Below are positions 45,103 to 53,853 of a stretch of 64,000 nucleotides of DNA, piece by piece. The stretch spans positions 310,001 through 374,000 of the forward strand of contig CAYJMS010000002.1 of NCBI GenBank assembly GCA_964371615.1, given 5' to 3'. How positions within the stretch are numbered: position 1 is the stretch's first letter; every line of letters starts with the position of its first letter. This stretch comes from SpSt-333 sp964371615 (lineage in GTDB: Bacteria > Bacteroidota > Ignavibacteria > UBA10030 > UBA8401). The notes under the pieces are model-generated. The model was given only the letters and a program-made list of their open reading frames with translations. It did not search any database and had not been told where the DNA came from. A program made the position numbers and the translations under genes.

Positions 45103-46037
45103 ACCGTCTCCGCTTTCTCACGCACCGCCGGCGATGCATCGTGAACAAGATGATCGGTCGACCGGAGATACATTTTTACCACAACGCCAAAAATCAACAG
45201 GAACAGCAGCATCGTCATCGCTACGGCACCGTCGTGTATTCCCTCGGTCTCTCCCTGCATAAACGTCGGGATGTCCGACGAGGAATATCCGTACACGTAC
45301 GATGCGATGACCGAAACAGAATTGTTCACGAAGTGTGCGATCATCGGAATGACCAGCGTTCGCGAACGGTACTGCAGAAAACTGAAATAAATTCCGAGTG
45401 CAATCAACGGAACGGCGTGGAACGGATTGAAGTGATATAATCCGAAGATGATTCCGGTAACGATGAATCCGCGCTTTGCATTGACCGCCAACGACAAATT
45501 TTTCTGCACCAAACCCCGGAAGAGCACTTCTTCGCATATGGCCGGCGTGAACGACACAACGATGATCACGAAGATCAATTCCGGAACCGATCGCGCTTCG
45601 ACAAGGACGCGATACGTCTCTTCGATCATCTTTTTAATCTGTTCGACGAACGGAACAATACTTTCCGGTAACGGGATCTTACCCTGAAAATGGATATACC
45701 CTTCCGCCGCCTGGAGCAGGGCAACCATGCCGAGAATCGACAGCACAATTTCCGCAGCCGACGGCATTCGGAACGACAGCGCCGCTTTCAGTTCCCCGTG
45801 CTGCCGCCGCACCAGCCATAGTGTGGGGATCAGCAAAAAAAGAAATTGTGCAGCCATCGTTGCACTCCGCGCGAGCATCACGTTGTCTCCGGTGATCGAT
45901 CCGCCGGCAAGCAGCAGCGTAATACCGCCGCCGACAAATTGGTACAGGACGAAAACGATCACCAGACTGGCGAAGGCAAATCCGACTGGAGAATAACGGA
46001 CCCCCTCGGGACGATGCGGCGCGGTCGGTTCGTTCAT
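45099..46037 (-). CDS. CPBP family intramembrane glutamic protease
   Basis: This 312-residue protein has about eight TM helices. The conserved CPBP motifs are EEVLFRG (Glu-Glu-x3-Arg, near 180-186), FGLYHFNP (near 212-219) and HFVNNSV (near 250-256). These match type II CAAX-prenyl-protease/bacteriocin-processing membrane proteases. The substrate is unknown. It overlaps the DUF3108 stop and the B-box gene start by 4 nt each, and is tightly coupled within the operon. Confidence 0.92.
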   Translation of the reverse strand: MNEPTAPHRPEGVRYSPVGFAFASLVIVFVLYQFVGGGITLLLAGGSITGDNVMLARSATMAAQFLFLLIPTLWLVRRQHGELKAALSFRMPSAAEIVLSILGMVALLQAAEGYIHFQGKIPLPESIVPFVEQIKKMIEETYRVLVEARSVPELIFVIIVVSFTPAICEEVLFRGLVQKNLSLAVNAKRGFIVTGIIFGLYHFNPFHAVPLIALGIYFSFLQYRSRTLVIPMIAHFVNNSVSVIASYVYGYSSSDIPTFMQGETEGIHDGAVAMTMLLFLLIFGVVVKMYLRSTDHLVHDASPAVREKAETV

Positions 46038-46801
46038 TTCACTTTTGCCTTTACATCGTTCCGCAATCCGGAATATTCCTTCAATTCGGCATCGATGGTT
46101 CCGATGACGATTTTAGTGCTTACTTTCACCGGGATCCTGTTCGCATCATCGCTCAGCCATATCAATATCCGTCCTTCGCTCTTGAACAAGCCCCCCTCTT
46201 TCACCAAAGGTTCCAGGATAATGCAATTAAACGTTCCAGCCTTCACGTCGATCCGTTGTTTGCCGAGATACTTGATTTCCAGGGGATTGGTTTTCCCTTT
46301 GAAAAAATTCTTCAAGCCCACTTTCTGTCCCATCCTGAATCCCGAAAAATCAATCGTACGGGCATAATAGAATGCGGACATAATATCATGGACATCCGGC
46401 GGAATCGGGAAATCGCCTTCGTCCGTCCGCGCAATTCCGTTGCGGTGATCGAACGTCGCCACGTAGTCCCGTTTGAAACTCCCTTCGCTGATATGCTGTT
46501 CGAATCGCCATGGTACTATCGTTGCAGTATCCAGATACGTTTCATACCGGTCGCGGACTTCAAAAAAGAGATCGAATGTCGGGGTGGAGCGGACGATAAA
46601 TTCCACTTTGTACGTGGATGTATTCAACACCGTATCGAGTTTCGGAATATTCATCTCCGCATATCCTGCGGTAATGAACCCGAAATTCACATTAAACAAC
46701 AACCGCTCCCCGACCCCGAATGCGGTTTGCCGCTGCGTCTGCTGAGCAACGGAAGTCAGTGAAGCAAGCAACATAAAAAATATTATTTTAACGATGTTCA
46801 T
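46034..46801 (-). CDS. DUF3108 domain secreted protein
   Basis: This 255-residue protein has a signal peptide (about 1-18) and a DUF3108 domain over most of its length. Typical strands include FGVGERLLFNVNFGFITAGYA, FFEVRDRYETYLDTATIVPW and GKTNPLEIKYLGKQ. It is a beta-rich periplasmic or outer-membrane-associated protein of unknown function, common in proteobacterial and FCB genomes. The start overlaps the end of the glycosyltransferase gene by 14 nt, and the stop overlaps the CPBP start by 4 nt, which supports joint translation. Confidence 0.85.
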   Translation of the reverse strand: MNIVKIIFFMLLASLTSVAQQTQRQTAFGVGERLLFNVNFGFITAGYAEMNIPKLDTVLNTSTYKVEFIVRSTPTFDLFFEVRDRYETYLDTATIVPWRFEQHISEGSFKRDYVATFDHRNGIARTDEGDFPIPPDVHDIMSAFYYARTIDFSGFRMGQKVGLKNFFKGKTNPLEIKYLGKQRIDVKAGTFNCIILEPLVKEGGLFKSEGRILIWLSDDANRIPVKVSTKIVIGTIDAELKEYSGLRNDVKAKVK

Positions 46802-47822
46802 TCAGTAATTCCCCGATTCCCGAAACAACCTGATCAACGGTTATTTGTTGCATGCAGACATTCGACCGGCATTCTCCGCCGTGACACAATGGACATTGGC
46901 CGGCATCCGCCGTGAAGACTTTCTTTCGTTGCGTGTACGGACCCCAGCGTACCGCGCTGCATTGCACGATCGGCGGATAAAATGCGACGACCGGCGTACC
47001 GACCGCCGATGCGATATGCAGCGGTCCCGTGGAATTCGATACAAAAAGAGCAGCTCGTTTATACAGCGCACCGAGTTCCTGAAGTGAAAATTTTCCGGTA
47101 TAATCCTTCGGTGCCGTCTTCATTTTTACCGCTACCGCGGACGTCACCGCCTGTTCGTGCGGTCCGCCGGTCAGGACGATGTTCAACTTCTCCGTGTTGT
47201 GCAGAGCATCGCCGAGTCCGGCAAAATTCTCCGGCGGCCAGTCGCGTGCCGAACCGCCGCTGCCGGGATGCAGAACGGCGAATCTGCCGACTTTTTCCGC
47301 TGCAAGGAGTGCGTCAATCTTTTTCTGAACCGCATCCGGTATCGACAATTCGAATTCCGGTCTGCCGGTGTCGCTGATGCCGATGGCCTTCAATAAATTG
47401 AGGTTATACTCCGCTTCGTGTCGGAGTGCATCTTTACGATGCTCATACACCTTGGCATTGAACAAAAAGGAATACCACCGGTATCCCGTTCCGACGCGTA
47501 CCGGAATCCGTGCCAGAAAAACAATCAGCGCCAGCAGAAATCTCGGGTACGGAATAATCACGACATCGAACCGTTTTTTCTTCAACAGATCGACATAAAA
47601 CGATACGGACCGCTCGCCGTTCTGTTCCCACAGGATAATCTCCGATACGCAGGAATGGTGTGCGACGATTTCGCGTGTGTAATTCCGTACCATCACCGAA
47701 ATCTCTGCATCAGGAAAATGTTTTTTCAATACCGGCAGCATCGGAAGCGACAGCACCACATCGCCGATTCTATCCGTGCGAACCAGCAAAATTTTCTTCA
47801 CGTCATTCGAATGCGGCTTCAT
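46788..47822 (-). CDS. Glycosyltransferase family 9 (heptosyltransferase-like)
   Basis: The ATG at 47820-47822 (344 residues) is used because it overlaps the stop of the upstream VanX-like gene (TAATG) and opens directly into the GT9 N-terminal motif KKILLVRTDRIGDVVLSLPM. Later motifs include FAVLHPGSGGSARDWPPENF and FVSNSTGPLHIASAVGTPVV, which are typical of LPS heptosyltransferases such as WaaF/WaaC. The C-terminus has a cysteine cluster (CPLCHGGECRSNVCM) not usual for WaaF, which may bind a metal. It probably adds a sugar to LPS or another surface glycan on the inner face of the membrane. Confidence 0.92.
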   Translation of the reverse strand: MKPHSNDVKKILLVRTDRIGDVVLSLPMLPVLKKHFPDAEISVMVRNYTREIVAHHSCVSEIILWEQNGERSVSFYVDLLKKKRFDVVIIPYPRFLLALIVFLARIPVRVGTGYRWYSFLFNAKVYEHRKDALRHEAEYNLNLLKAIGISDTGRPEFELSIPDAVQKKIDALLAAEKVGRFAVLHPGSGGSARDWPPENFAGLGDALHNTEKLNIVLTGGPHEQAVTSAVAVKMKTAPKDYTGKFSLQELGALYKRAALFVSNSTGPLHIASAVGTPVVAFYPPIVQCSAVRWGPYTQRKKVFTADAGQCPLCHGGECRSNVCMQQITVDQVVSGIGELLNEHR

Positions 47823-48460
47823 TACAGCGGTTCGTCCATAATCTCGAAGATTTCCCATCCGTGGAAATCATAATGCCACCATTCGCTTTGGATCGGTTGG
47901 AAACCGTGGCGCATCATCACATCTTTTAAAAGAGCACGGTTTTTTTTGGCCGCATCGGGGAGATCTTCGAACGTGTGCCATGCCCTCTCCGTAAAATCGT
48001 CGTACGGCGTCGGCATCTCCAGTTCATTCCCCAGCGAGTCGATAATGGTCAGGTCCACCGCCGCACCGCGATTGTGGCGTGATCCCTTACGCGGATCGGC
48101 GACGTAATTGGGATCGGGAACGACCTCCCACAATTTCCACTGAATGGAAAGAGGACGGTAACCGTCGAACACCTTCAGGCCGAGCCCCTGCTGCTTCAAT
48201 TCACGCTGCACCGATGCGAGCGATTCGGCCGCTTCGCGGCGGAGTTTTGCTTTTGCCGCGGGATAGAGTACTTTTTTGGTAAAATTATTATCGGTGGCGT
48301 AACGGATATCCAGCGCTATCGTTGAATCGAGTGAACGGACATCCACAATATCATGCCGTCGGTCCGGTTGAGCCGGAAGATCCGGTTGGCGGGAAACGGA
48401 AGCGCATCCCGCGGCAATGAACACCAGCGGGAGTAATAATTGCACGGAATGTTTTTTCAT
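47822..48460 (-). CDS. VanX/DdpX-family D-Ala-D-Ala dipeptidase lipoprotein
   Basis: The ATG at 48458-48460 (212 residues) is 2 nt after the reductase stop. It leads into a lipoprotein signal (LPLVFIAAGC). The catalytic domain has the zinc motif SRHNRGAAVDLTI (SxHxxGxAxD), FDGYRPLSIQWKLWEV and the final EWWHYDF (catalytic Glu and third zinc His). VanX-type enzymes cut D-alanyl-D-alanine. As an exported lipoprotein this one probably recycles wall peptide material rather than giving glycopeptide resistance, which needs cytoplasmic VanX together with VanA/VanH (not seen here). Confidence 0.92.
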   Translation of the reverse strand: MKKHSVQLLLPLVFIAAGCASVSRQPDLPAQPDRRHDIVDVRSLDSTIALDIRYATDNNFTKKVLYPAAKAKLRREAAESLASVQRELKQQGLGLKVFDGYRPLSIQWKLWEVVPDPNYVADPRKGSRHNRGAAVDLTIIDSLGNELEMPTPYDDFTERAWHTFEDLPDAAKKNRALLKDVMMRHGFQPIQSEWWHYDFHGWEIFEIMDEPL

Positions 48461-48462
48461 GA

Positions 48463-49629
48463 TTATGATACGAACACTTTGGCGACATCGATCAGCATGG
48501 AGGGCTGATTCCACAGTGCGGTACGGAAGATACCGCCGAGTGTCCGTTTCTCCTCGGGTAGTGTGAGTGCACTGTCGCAAATGTTATTTAAAGTCGCATC
48601 GTCGAAGTTTGAAATCGCAGTCTTGATATTGTAGAATACATCATGCCGCCACCCGAGCCGCTTGTGCCAGCGTTTTTCATACTCGGACAAATTGGAGACG
48701 GATCCCTTCTGTATCGATTCCGCCGCCACCTGACCGCCGATCATCCCGCCGATCATACCGGAGATGATGCCGCCGCCGGAAACGGGATTGACCTGGTGGG
48801 CCGCATCGCCGACAAGGATGACATTTTCCTTCACGATCGAATCGCACGTTTTCGCGCACGGCACGCCGCCGGCAATGTGCGTCAGCATTGCCGCATGCGG
48901 AAATTTTTTCTCGACAAATTCATGCAGATACCGGATGGCGGATTTTTTCTTCGCCTCTTCCACCGAAAGCCCGAGGCCGACGTTTGCCGTGTTCTTCCCT
49001 TTCGGAAAAACCCAGAGATATCCGCCGGGAGAAACATCGTCGCCGAAATAAAAGTCGAGTACATCGTCCTCCACCTCTACTCCGGAAAGTGTCATCTGAG
49101 CGCAGCTCTCCATGTCGCGAATGTGACAGGTTGTGTCGATGCCCGACATTTTTCCGATGCGGGATTCCACGCCGTCCGCCGCAATGACGATGCGCGATCT
49201 GATATCGACTTTTTTATCCTTGATCAATGCGCGCACTCCGGTGACCGAACCGTTTTCACGGAGCAGGTCGTACACATATGCCTTTGTGACGATCTCCGCT
49301 CCTGCGTCGGCGGCGAGCTTTGCCACTTCGTAGTCGAAGATCCGCCGTTCGAGTACGTACCCCGCGCCGTCAAGACGCGGAACAACACTTTTGCCGTTCG
49401 GGGCAACCAACCGAAATTTTGTTACGGTGGATGCGATCCACTTCGGGTCCGGCTGGATGAATTGTATCACTCCTTCGTGGCTCACTGCCTCACCGCAGCG
49501 GACCGGATAACCGACGTCGCGGTCTTTCTCCAGCATGAGTACCGATGCACCGCCGGCAGCGGCATAGCGAGCCGCCGTGGATCCCGCAGGACCGGCACCG
49601 ACGACAATAATATCGTAGTCATTTTTCAT
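48463..49629 (-). CDS. Geranylgeranyl reductase family FAD-dependent oxidoreductase
   Basis: This 388-residue flavoprotein has an N-terminal FAD-binding GxGxxG (IIVVGAGPAGSTAARYAA) followed by GYPVRCGEAVS, which carries the cysteine common in this family. The family signature YLWVFPKGKNTANVGLGL (YxWxFPx7-8GxG type) lies near 200-218, and the second FAD contact VILVGDAAHQVNPVSGGG near 271-288. Such enzymes reduce prenyl double bonds of menaquinones, archaeal lipids, chlorophyll side chains or polyprenols. A ferredoxin gene lies 1 nt upstream, suggesting ferredoxin as electron donor. The probable substrate here is a menaquinone or polyprenyl carrier, but this is inference. Confidence 0.9.
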   Translation of the reverse strand: MKNDYDIIVVGAGPAGSTAARYAAAGGASVLMLEKDRDVGYPVRCGEAVSHEGVIQFIQPDPKWIASTVTKFRLVAPNGKSVVPRLDGAGYVLERRIFDYEVAKLAADAGAEIVTKAYVYDLLRENGSVTGVRALIKDKKVDIRSRIVIAADGVESRIGKMSGIDTTCHIRDMESCAQMTLSGVEVEDDVLDFYFGDDVSPGGYLWVFPKGKNTANVGLGLSVEEAKKKSAIRYLHEFVEKKFPHAAMLTHIAGGVPCAKTCDSIVKENVILVGDAAHQVNPVSGGGIISGMIGGMIGGQVAAESIQKGSVSNLSEYEKRWHKRLGWRHDVFYNIKTAISNFDDATLNNICDSALTLPEEKRTLGGIFRTALWNQPSMLIDVAKVFVS

Positions 49630-49630
49630 A

Positions 49631-49882
49631 TTAGAATTTCACCGGTTCGTTAAGATTGTGCGGTGTATGCATCGGCATATCTTTGACTCCGTCGCGATGG
49701 AATTCAATCACCTCCCACGGACATGCCCAGACACACTTCCGGCAGTTAGTGCATCGTTCTTCGATGATGGCGATCGACGATTCCTGCAATTCGATCGCAT
49801 CTTCAGGACAGACGCCGACGCAGCAGCCGCAGTAATCGCATTTGCCCGGAACGATGTGGATCATGAGATGCGGTTGTGCCAT
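49631..49882 (-). CDS. 2[4Fe-4S] ferredoxin
   Basis: This 83-residue protein has two classic CxxCxxCxxxCP clusters (CDYCGCCVGVCPEDAI at about 14-29 and CTNCRKCVWACPWEVI at about 43-58). It would carry electrons. The ATG overlaps the FKBP stop (TAATG), and the stop is 1 nt before the reductase ATG (TAATATG), so the stoichiometry with the flavoprotein is tightly coupled. The Trp residues between the last cysteines are unusual for generic ferredoxins and may tune partner choice. Confidence 0.95.
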   Translation of the reverse strand: MAQPHLMIHIVPGKCDYCGCCVGVCPEDAIELQESSIAIIEERCTNCRKCVWACPWEVIEFHRDGVKDMPMHTPHNLNEPVKF

Positions 49883-50307
49883 TATTTTATTCCCAGAAGT
49901 TCGACTTCAAAGACCAGCGTCGCGTTCGGAGGAATGATTCCCCCGGCCCCCTGTCGTCCGTAACCGAGTTCCGGCGGAATGGTGAAACGGCTTTTACCGC
50001 CGACCTTCATGGTGGCAACTCCGTCGTCCCACCCCTGAATAACCTGTCCGACGCCAAATTGGTAGGTGAACGGCTGTCCGCGGTCCACCGAGCTGTCGAA
50101 CTTGGTCGAATCGGTCAGCCAACCGGTATAATGAACGGTAACAACCTGACCCTGTTTGGGTTGTGCTCCCGTCCCTTCCTGGAGTATATCAATTTCGACG
50201 CCTGAACGTGTCACAAAAGAATTCCTTTCGCAGCCGGCCATTCCCAAAAAAAGAAATGCGGCGGCAACAATGGCCCACAAGGGATATTGAAGATTTTCGA
50301 GTTTCAT
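49882..50307 (-). CDS. FKBP-type peptidyl-prolyl cis-trans isomerase lipoprotein
   Basis: The ATG at 50305-50307 (141 residues) is preferred over one 9 nt upstream. A lipoprotein-like signal ends at GMAGC (Cys about 26). The FKBP domain (about 35-141) is complete: VTVHYTGWLTDSTKFDSS, GQPFTYQFGVGQVIQGWDDG, PPELGYGRQGAGGIIPPNAT and LVFEVELLGIK. The aromatic and Asp residues of the active site are all present. It assists folding of exported proteins. As the first gene after a terminator, it probably heads the long operon that runs down to about 36 kb. Confidence 0.95.
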   Translation of the reverse strand: MKLENLQYPLWAIVAAAFLFLGMAGCERNSFVTRSGVEIDILQEGTGAQPKQGQVVTVHYTGWLTDSTKFDSSVDRGQPFTYQFGVGQVIQGWDDGVATMKVGGKSRFTIPPELGYGRQGAGGIIPPNATLVFEVELLGIK

Positions 50308-50364
50308 ACCGATCAAAAATAACGAAAAGTGACTCCACTTCCAAAACCTTCCGGTTTAAAATAC

Positions 50365-50390
50365 GAAAGGCGGAGATTTCTCCGCCTTTC
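50365..50390 (-). terminator. Rho-independent terminator of htrA
   Basis: A perfect 12-bp inverted repeat (GAAAGGCGGAGA/TCTCCGCCTTTC) has only 2 nt between arms, so in practice it forms about a 10-bp stem with a small loop. On the minus strand it is followed by GTATTTTAAA. It lies 23 nt after the htrA stop. Confidence 0.85.
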
Positions 50391-50412
50391 ATTAATCGAT
50401 ATTGGATGAATC

Positions 50413-51927
50413 TTATCCTTTGGGAATCATCACCGCCACAAAACGGGCGCCTCCCTGCGGTCCTTTGACCCGCAGCATCAGCGCATCGCCCGGTTTTTTC
50501 GATTTCACTACTTTCTGGAAATCGGACAGTGATGTCACCGGTTTTCTGTCCGCTTCGAGGATAATGTCGTTCTCCCGCAACCCGCGGTTGAATGCCTCGC
50601 TGTAGCTCTTCACATTCGCCACCAAAACGCTGCTGTTCACATCACGGTCTTTCATCAGCCGGTTTTCCGCTTTCTTCACTGAGAAACCGAGATTTTCAAA
50701 GTCCAACGGTTTCGCGGACATCTCTTCCATGGATGAATCGTCTTCATCGTCACCGCCGTTTATCGCAACAACACGGTTTTCGGTACGCGGTTTCAGTTCG
50801 ACTGTTTTCTCTATTTTCCGTTCGTCGCGCCAGATCATCAATTTTACTTTATCCCCCGGATGCTTGGTGGCGATGTATGCCTGGAGTTCGTTCGGCGCTT
50901 TCAACGGTTTGCCGTCGATGGTCAGAATGATATCTCCGTCCTTCACGCCCGCCGCTTTCGCCGCTTCGCCGATCACTTCCTGAACAAACACACCTTCCGC
51001 CTTATCGAGTCCGTTGGCTTTCGCGAGCGTCTCGTCCACCTGAGAGATCGACACTCCGATGTATCCGCGTTCGACTTTACCGTAAAGTATCAGCGCCTCC
51101 GCCACCGACTTTGCGAGATTGATCGGTATCGCAAATGAGTATCCCTGATACCGTTGGTTGGTGGTGGCTATTGCCGTGTTGATGCCGATGACCTCGCCGT
51201 AAATATTCACCAACGCACCGCCGCTGTTGCCGGGATTCACTGCCGCATCGGTCTGTATAAAATTTTCCACTCCGTAACTGTCCTGAATAATACGGATGCT
51301 TCTGCCGAGATAGCTGATGATTCCCGCCGTCACGGTGGAGTTGAGTCCGAGCGGATTGCCGATCGCCAGCGCCCATTGTCCCACCTGCACGTCATCCGAA
51401 TTGCCGAGCGCCGCCACCGGAAGGTCCTTTGCATCGATCTTCACCACGGCGATATCCGTCAACGGATCCGTTCCGACAAGATCCGCTTTCATTCTGCGGG
51501 TGTCGTTTAATACCACTTCGATTCCGTCATCCGCGGCATTCTCGACGACGTGATTGTTTGTGATAATATATCCATCCTTCGTCACGATAACGCCGGATCC
51601 CGCGCCCTGCGATTGTTCATCGGGTTGACGGAATCTGAAATCGGGGAAGAAACGGAAGAACTCTTCGTTATGCGGATTTTTCGTCGCCTTGGTGGTGACA
51701 ACGACCGAAACGACCGACGGCGTTGCATTTTTTGCCACCGTCACAAATGCATCGTTCGCCGCCTGAAGATTCAGTTCGGCATTCTGTTGTTTTCTCTCCG
51801 AACCGAGTTTGATACTTTTCTGCTGTGCGAATCCGTCGACGGTTCCGCCGAGATCCGACACCAGCACCGCACCGAAAATAGCGCCGATAGTGATAAAAAC
51901 GAATGCTGCAAGAATGGAACGTTTCAT
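50413..51927 (-). CDS. degP: HtrA/DegP-type serine protease
   Basis: This 504-residue periplasmic protease/chaperone has an N-terminal signal or anchor helix (about 1-24). Its trypsin-like domain has the triad His in YIITNNHVVENA, Asp in TDIAVVKIDAKDL and Ser in NPGNSGGALVNIYG. Two PDZ domains follow (about 295-385, VERGYIGVSISQ through APNELQAYIATKH, and about 410-500, including NRGLRENDIILEAD). An acidic linker (GGDDEDDSSMEE) separates them. It degrades or refolds misfolded envelope proteins. It is followed by a terminator and preceded 28 nt upstream by recO. Confidence 0.96.
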   Translation of the reverse strand: MKRSILAAFVFITIGAIFGAVLVSDLGGTVDGFAQQKSIKLGSERKQQNAELNLQAANDAFVTVAKNATPSVVSVVVTTKATKNPHNEEFFRFFPDFRFRQPDEQSQGAGSGVIVTKDGYIITNNHVVENAADDGIEVVLNDTRRMKADLVGTDPLTDIAVVKIDAKDLPVAALGNSDDVQVGQWALAIGNPLGLNSTVTAGIISYLGRSIRIIQDSYGVENFIQTDAAVNPGNSGGALVNIYGEVIGINTAIATTNQRYQGYSFAIPINLAKSVAEALILYGKVERGYIGVSISQVDETLAKANGLDKAEGVFVQEVIGEAAKAAGVKDGDIILTIDGKPLKAPNELQAYIATKHPGDKVKLMIWRDERKIEKTVELKPRTENRVVAINGGDDEDDSSMEEMSAKPLDFENLGFSVKKAENRLMKDRDVNSSVLVANVKSYSEAFNRGLRENDIILEADRKPVTSLSDFQKVVKSKKPGDALMLRVKGPQGGARFVAVMIPKG

Positions 51928-51955
51928 AATACCGTGTCTCCTCTTTATAGTACTG

Positions 51956-52750
51956 TCATAGTGGTCGTTGTTTTTTCTGTCCGTCGTTCTGTGAGAATAA
52001 CAATGAGAGTGATTTTAAAGTTCTGCTTCCTTCGCTATGATACTGCAGGTACGATTGTACAATTGTCAATAGTGTATCGATGGATGTCCGGTCAATGGAT
52101 AAGACCGGTGCCCGGCCGATCTCCGTATGCTGAAGATAATGGAGAGATTTCAGTATTCCCCCTTCGATCTTCACACCGGCAGCGCCGCTTCCGCCGCCGC
52201 ACCGCGAACAGACCAGCGAACCGTCGGACAACCGGAGCGATGCAGACGATATCTCGCCGTCATGCGCCGGGCGGTTGCAGACCGAACAGTGATCCAGCCT
52301 GATGCCGAATCCGAACTGCGTGAACAATTTCAGCATAAACGAGATCAGCACGTTCACCCGGTTTCGCGACGATGCATCGATCGTCTGCAGCGCTTGTTTC
52401 AATAACGCGTAGATGACAGCGTTCTCTTCTTCGTCATGCATGACCATGTTCACCAGCTCCACCAATGCCAGCGACGTAAACATCCGCTCCGCATCGGACT
52501 GGAGTTTGCTCAACGGAATCCGAATCTCGCTTTTCGACAGAAGATGCAGATCCCGTTGTTCTTTTTTATACAGCACCACCGACGAAATGGTCATCGGTTC
52601 CAGCGATGAGCCGAACTTATTCTTCTGGCTCCGCACTCCCTTGGCGATCACTTTAATCTTGCCGTAGCGCTGCGTATACAGCGTGACGATCTTACTGGTG
52701 TCGCCGTAATCGATCGCATGGAGCACCACCGATTCGGTTTCGACGATCAT
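51956..52750 (-). CDS. recO: DNA repair protein RecO
   Basis: This 264-residue mediator loads RecA onto SSB-coated single strands (RecFOR pathway). The N-terminal OB fold (about 1-80) reads ETESVVLHAIDYGDTSKIVT, then YGKIKVIAKGVRSQKNKFG. The helical domain follows. The C-terminal zinc region has CSVCNRPAHDG and LVCSRCGGG, the four-cysteine form of RecO. The start overlaps the mtnA stop (ATGA). Pairing with mtnA upstream is unusual and suggests a fortuitous operon rather than a shared pathway. Confidence 0.95.
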   Translation of the reverse strand: MIVETESVVLHAIDYGDTSKIVTLYTQRYGKIKVIAKGVRSQKNKFGSSLEPMTISSVVLYKKEQRDLHLLSKSEIRIPLSKLQSDAERMFTSLALVELVNMVMHDEEENAVIYALLKQALQTIDASSRNRVNVLISFMLKLFTQFGFGIRLDHCSVCNRPAHDGEISSASLRLSDGSLVCSRCGGGSGAAGVKIEGGILKSLHYLQHTEIGRAPVLSIDRTSIDTLLTIVQSYLQYHSEGSRTLKSLSLLFSQNDGQKKQRPL

Positions 52751-53784
52751 TGCCGCACCGCTTCTGCCAATGAACGGCCGTACGGCGCGCGGTGAACTCC
52801 CTGTTCCGTCACGATCGCCGTGATCAATTCATTCGGTGTGACGTCGAATGCCGGAGCGAACACGTTCGAACCTTCCGGCGCGATACCGGAACGAAACATT
52901 CCCGTGATCTCCACCGGAAGCCGCTCTTCAATGGGAATCTGCGATCCATTTTTCAGTGTGCGGTCTACTGTCGATGTCGGCGCCACCACGTAGAATGGGA
53001 TGCCGAACTCTTTCGCCAAAATCGCAAGGCCATAGGTGCCGATCTTATTTGCCGTATCGCCGTTCGCCACAATCCTGTCCGCTCCGACGATGATCGCAGT
53101 AACATTTTTCTTTTTCATCGCCCATGCCGCCGTGTTATCCGTGATGAGCGTTGCAGGAATTTTTTCCTTCTGCAACTCCCACATCGTCAGGCGTGCCCCC
53201 TGCAGCAGCGGACGGGTTTCATCGACAAGAACGGATATCTTCTTTCCGTTGCGATGGGCGAGTGTGATGACGCCGAGCGCCGTGCCCATGCCGCCGGTGG
53301 CAAGTGCGCCCGTATTGCAGTGGGTGAGAACGGTCGCTCCGTCGTCAATAAGTTGCTCGCCGTAGAACGCCATCGATTCGCACATTCTCCGGTCCTCGTC
53401 GTGAATGGCTTTCGCTTCTTCTTCCAGTGCAGTGTAAAGGAGTGACGGCTTGTTCGTAGAATTTAGACGCACGACGTTCTGCATTCGTTCCAACGCCCAG
53501 AAAAGATTCGTTGCCGTCGGCCTGGTCTTTGTGAGTGTATCGACCGCGTTGTGCAGCGATTCCAGAAAAGTGTCCAGCGGCGCGTTTCGTGCCGGCAGCA
53601 CCCCCAGCAGCACGCCGTACGACGCTGCGATGCCGATGAGCGGTGCGCCGCGAAGTTTGAGCGATACGATCGCTTCGGCAAGTTCAGTGATGCCGGACGT
53701 TTCGATGTACCGTTCTTCACCGGGAAGTCGGGTCTGGTCGAGAAAACGGACTTTGTCCCCCAGCCATTCAATCGAGCGTATCAT
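52747..53784 (-). CDS. mtnA: S-methyl-5-thioribose-1-phosphate isomerase
   Basis: This 345-residue enzyme isomerises 5-methylthioribose 1-phosphate to the ribulose form in the methionine salvage pathway. Typical blocks are LRGAPLIGIAASYG (near 57-70), LTHCNTGALATGG (with catalytic Cys, near 155-167), VDETRPLLQGARLTMWEL and IVGADRIVANGDTANKIGTY (with catalytic Asp). The eIF2B-like family also contains ribose-1,5-bisphosphate isomerases, but the cysteine motif and length favour MtnA. No other mtn genes are in the window; the PfkB kinase nearby is not an obvious MtnK. Confidence 0.95.
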   Translation of the reverse strand: MIRSIEWLGDKVRFLDQTRLPGEERYIETSGITELAEAIVSLKLRGAPLIGIAASYGVLLGVLPARNAPLDTFLESLHNAVDTLTKTRPTATNLFWALERMQNVVRLNSTNKPSLLYTALEEEAKAIHDEDRRMCESMAFYGEQLIDDGATVLTHCNTGALATGGMGTALGVITLAHRNGKKISVLVDETRPLLQGARLTMWELQKEKIPATLITDNTAAWAMKKKNVTAIIVGADRIVANGDTANKIGTYGLAILAKEFGIPFYVVAPTSTVDRTLKNGSQIPIEERLPVEITGMFRSGIAPEGSNVFAPAFDVTPNELITAIVTEQGVHRAPYGRSLAEAVRQ

Positions 53785-53795
53785 TCGTTCTCCGC

Positions 53796-53824
53796 AAAAA
53801 TCAAACTCCCGCGGAATGCGGGAG
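53796..53824 (-). terminator. Rho-independent terminator downstream of the PfkB gene
   Basis: A perfect 7-bp GC-rich stem (CTCCCGC/GCGGGAG) with a 5-nt loop is followed on the minus strand by TTTGATTTTT. It lies 30 nt after the kinase stop, so it separates the kinase unit from mtnA-recO-htrA. Confidence 0.85.
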
Positions 53825-53853
53825 CAATACCAGTGAGCAGTGTCGGCGTCCGG

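Noticed and set aside
47822..48460. Vancomycin resistance dipeptidase
   Set aside because: The enzyme family fits VanX, but the lipoprotein signal and absence of vanA/vanH point to wall peptide turnover.
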